Source of the DNA: Candidatus Dadabacteria bacterium
Lineage (GTDB): Bacteria > J088
Direction of reading: 5' to 3'
Length of the DNA: 5,624 nt
Assembly: GCA_003695505.1 (NCBI GenBank)
Contig: RFIY01000384.1
Span: 1-5,624, forward strand
Shown here: piece after piece, positions 4,889-5,624 of the stretch
How the letters are laid out: the number at the start of each line of letters is the position of its first letter
Numbering within the stretch: the stretch's first letter is position 1
Made by a program: the position numbers and the translations under genes
Notes under the pieces: generated by a model
What the model was told of the DNA's origin: nothing
The model's input: the letters and a program-made list of their open reading frames with translations, nothing else
The model's database searches: none

Positions 4889-5624
4889 TTCTGTTTCTGG
4901 TCGTCCTGGTCGCGCTGGTCGCGGGTTTTCCGGTCGCCTTCACGCTCGGTGGCGTATCGACGCTGTACGGCCTGGCGACGTTTGGTCTCGATTTTTTCCA
5001 CTTCCTGCCGCTGCGCATCTGGGGCATCGTCACCAACCAGTTGCTGCTGGCCGTGCCATTGTTCGTATTTATGGGCGTGATGCTCGAAAAATCGGGGCTG
5101 GCCGAAGAGCTGCTCGAAACCATGGCGCTACTGTTCGGGCGCATTCGCGGCGGACTGGCGATATCGGTCGTGGTTGTCGGTGGCCTGCTGGCCGCATCGA
5201 CAGGCATCGTTGGCGCGACGGTCGTGACGATGGGCCTGCTGAGTCTGCCGACGATGTTGCGCCGCAACTATGATCCCAGGCTCGCGACCGGAACGATCGC
5301 GGCGGCAGGCACGCTCGGCCAGATCATTCCGCCGAGTATCGTGCTGATCCTGCTCGGATCGGTCATGAATGTATCTGTCGGCGACATGTTCATGGGCGCC
5401 GTCATCCCCGGACTGGCGCTGGTACTGCTCTACCTTGGCTGGATCGTTGTCGTCGCAATCGTTCGCCCCGACGCGGCGCCGGCTATGCCTGCCGACGAAG
5501 TGGCCGCGTTTCTGAAGGATGGGGCGATCCGGCGCCTGATCCGCGCCCTGCTTGCGCCACTGGCGCTGATTGTCGCCGTACTTGGCTCGATTTTTGCCGG
5601 CATCGCATCGCCCACCGAGGCCGC
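4876..5624 (+). CDS. dctM: TRAP transporter large permease subunit (DctM/FcbT3 type), 5' part
   Basis: An open frame from GTG at 4876 to the right edge, 249 complete codons. Large permeases are usually about 430 residues or more, so a little over half is visible. The protein starts with a membrane helix (AGLILFLVVLVALVAGFPVA, residues 2-21) and then follows the family pattern: AVPLFVFMGVMLEKSG (59-74), GRIRGGLAISVV (88-99), LLAASTGIVGATVVTMGLLS (104-123), a hairpin region of the transport path, and AAAGTLGQIIPPSIVLILLG (142-161), the most conserved signature. It ends in GIASPTEA, also conserved. This subunit carries substrate through the inner membrane using a sodium gradient (family knowledge). 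The GTG start is supported by a GAGGAG site 5 nt upstream and by the length of the first helix. The substrate cannot be predicted without the binding protein, which may lie beyond the right edge. Confidence 0.94.
   Translation, partial: MAGLILFLVVLVALVAGFPVAFTLGGVSTLYGLATFGLDFFHFLPLRIWGIVTNQLLLAVPLFVFMGVMLEKSGLAEELLETMALLFGRIRGGLAISVVVVGGLLAASTGIVGATVVTMGLLSLPTMLRRNYDPRLATGTIAAAGTLGQIIPPSIVLILLGSVMNVSVGDMFMGAVIPGLALVLLYLGWIVVVAIVRPDAAPAMPADEVAAFLKDGAIRRLIRALLAPLALIVAVLGSIFAGIASPTEA

Overview
The window is GC-rich, densely coding bacterial DNA. Its gene content and protein sequences point to a gammaproteobacterium: an OpdA/PrlC-type M3 oligopeptidase, an IHF alpha subunit followed directly by a short MerR-type regulator, and an FcbT-like TRAP transporter. 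I cannot name a genus from the sequence. Codon use and base composition look even across the genes, and I see no insertion sequence, phage gene, CRISPR array, rRNA or tRNA.

Layout from left to right. (1) Bases 1-1490, plus strand: the last 495 residues of an M3 zinc oligopeptidase, cut by the window edge. (2) Bases 1500-2465, minus strand: a tight three-gene unit, transcribed in the order PilZ-domain protein, ihfA, merR-like regulator. There are 4 bp between the first two genes and a GTGA stop/start overlap between the last two. Its end converges on the peptidase with only 9 bp between the stop codons. (3) A 51-bp divergent intergenic region at 2466-2516. (4) Bases 2517-3946, plus strand: thiE and thiD, overlapping by 4 bp. 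(5) Bases 3947-4321: a 375-bp non-coding gap holding two hairpins just after thiD, a roughly 205-bp structure bounded by 44-45-nt imperfect inverted repeats, and a likely promoter. (6) Bases 4322-5624, plus strand: dctQ and the first 249 residues of dctM of a TRAP transporter; the right edge cuts dctM.

How the genes work together: ThiD makes HMP-pyrophosphate and ThiE condenses it with the thiazole phosphate to give thiamine phosphate, so the pair covers the joining steps of thiamine synthesis. DctQ and DctM form the membrane part of a sodium-driven, binding-protein-dependent importer; the binding protein is not in the window. The minus-strand unit couples a probable cyclic-di-GMP receptor with a nucleoid protein and a small DNA-binding regulator.

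I did not find a convincing new biological system. The observations most worth following are the long inverted repeat at 4012-4216, the PilZ-ihfA-merR arrangement, and the altered substrate and nucleotide motifs of the ThiD homologue.
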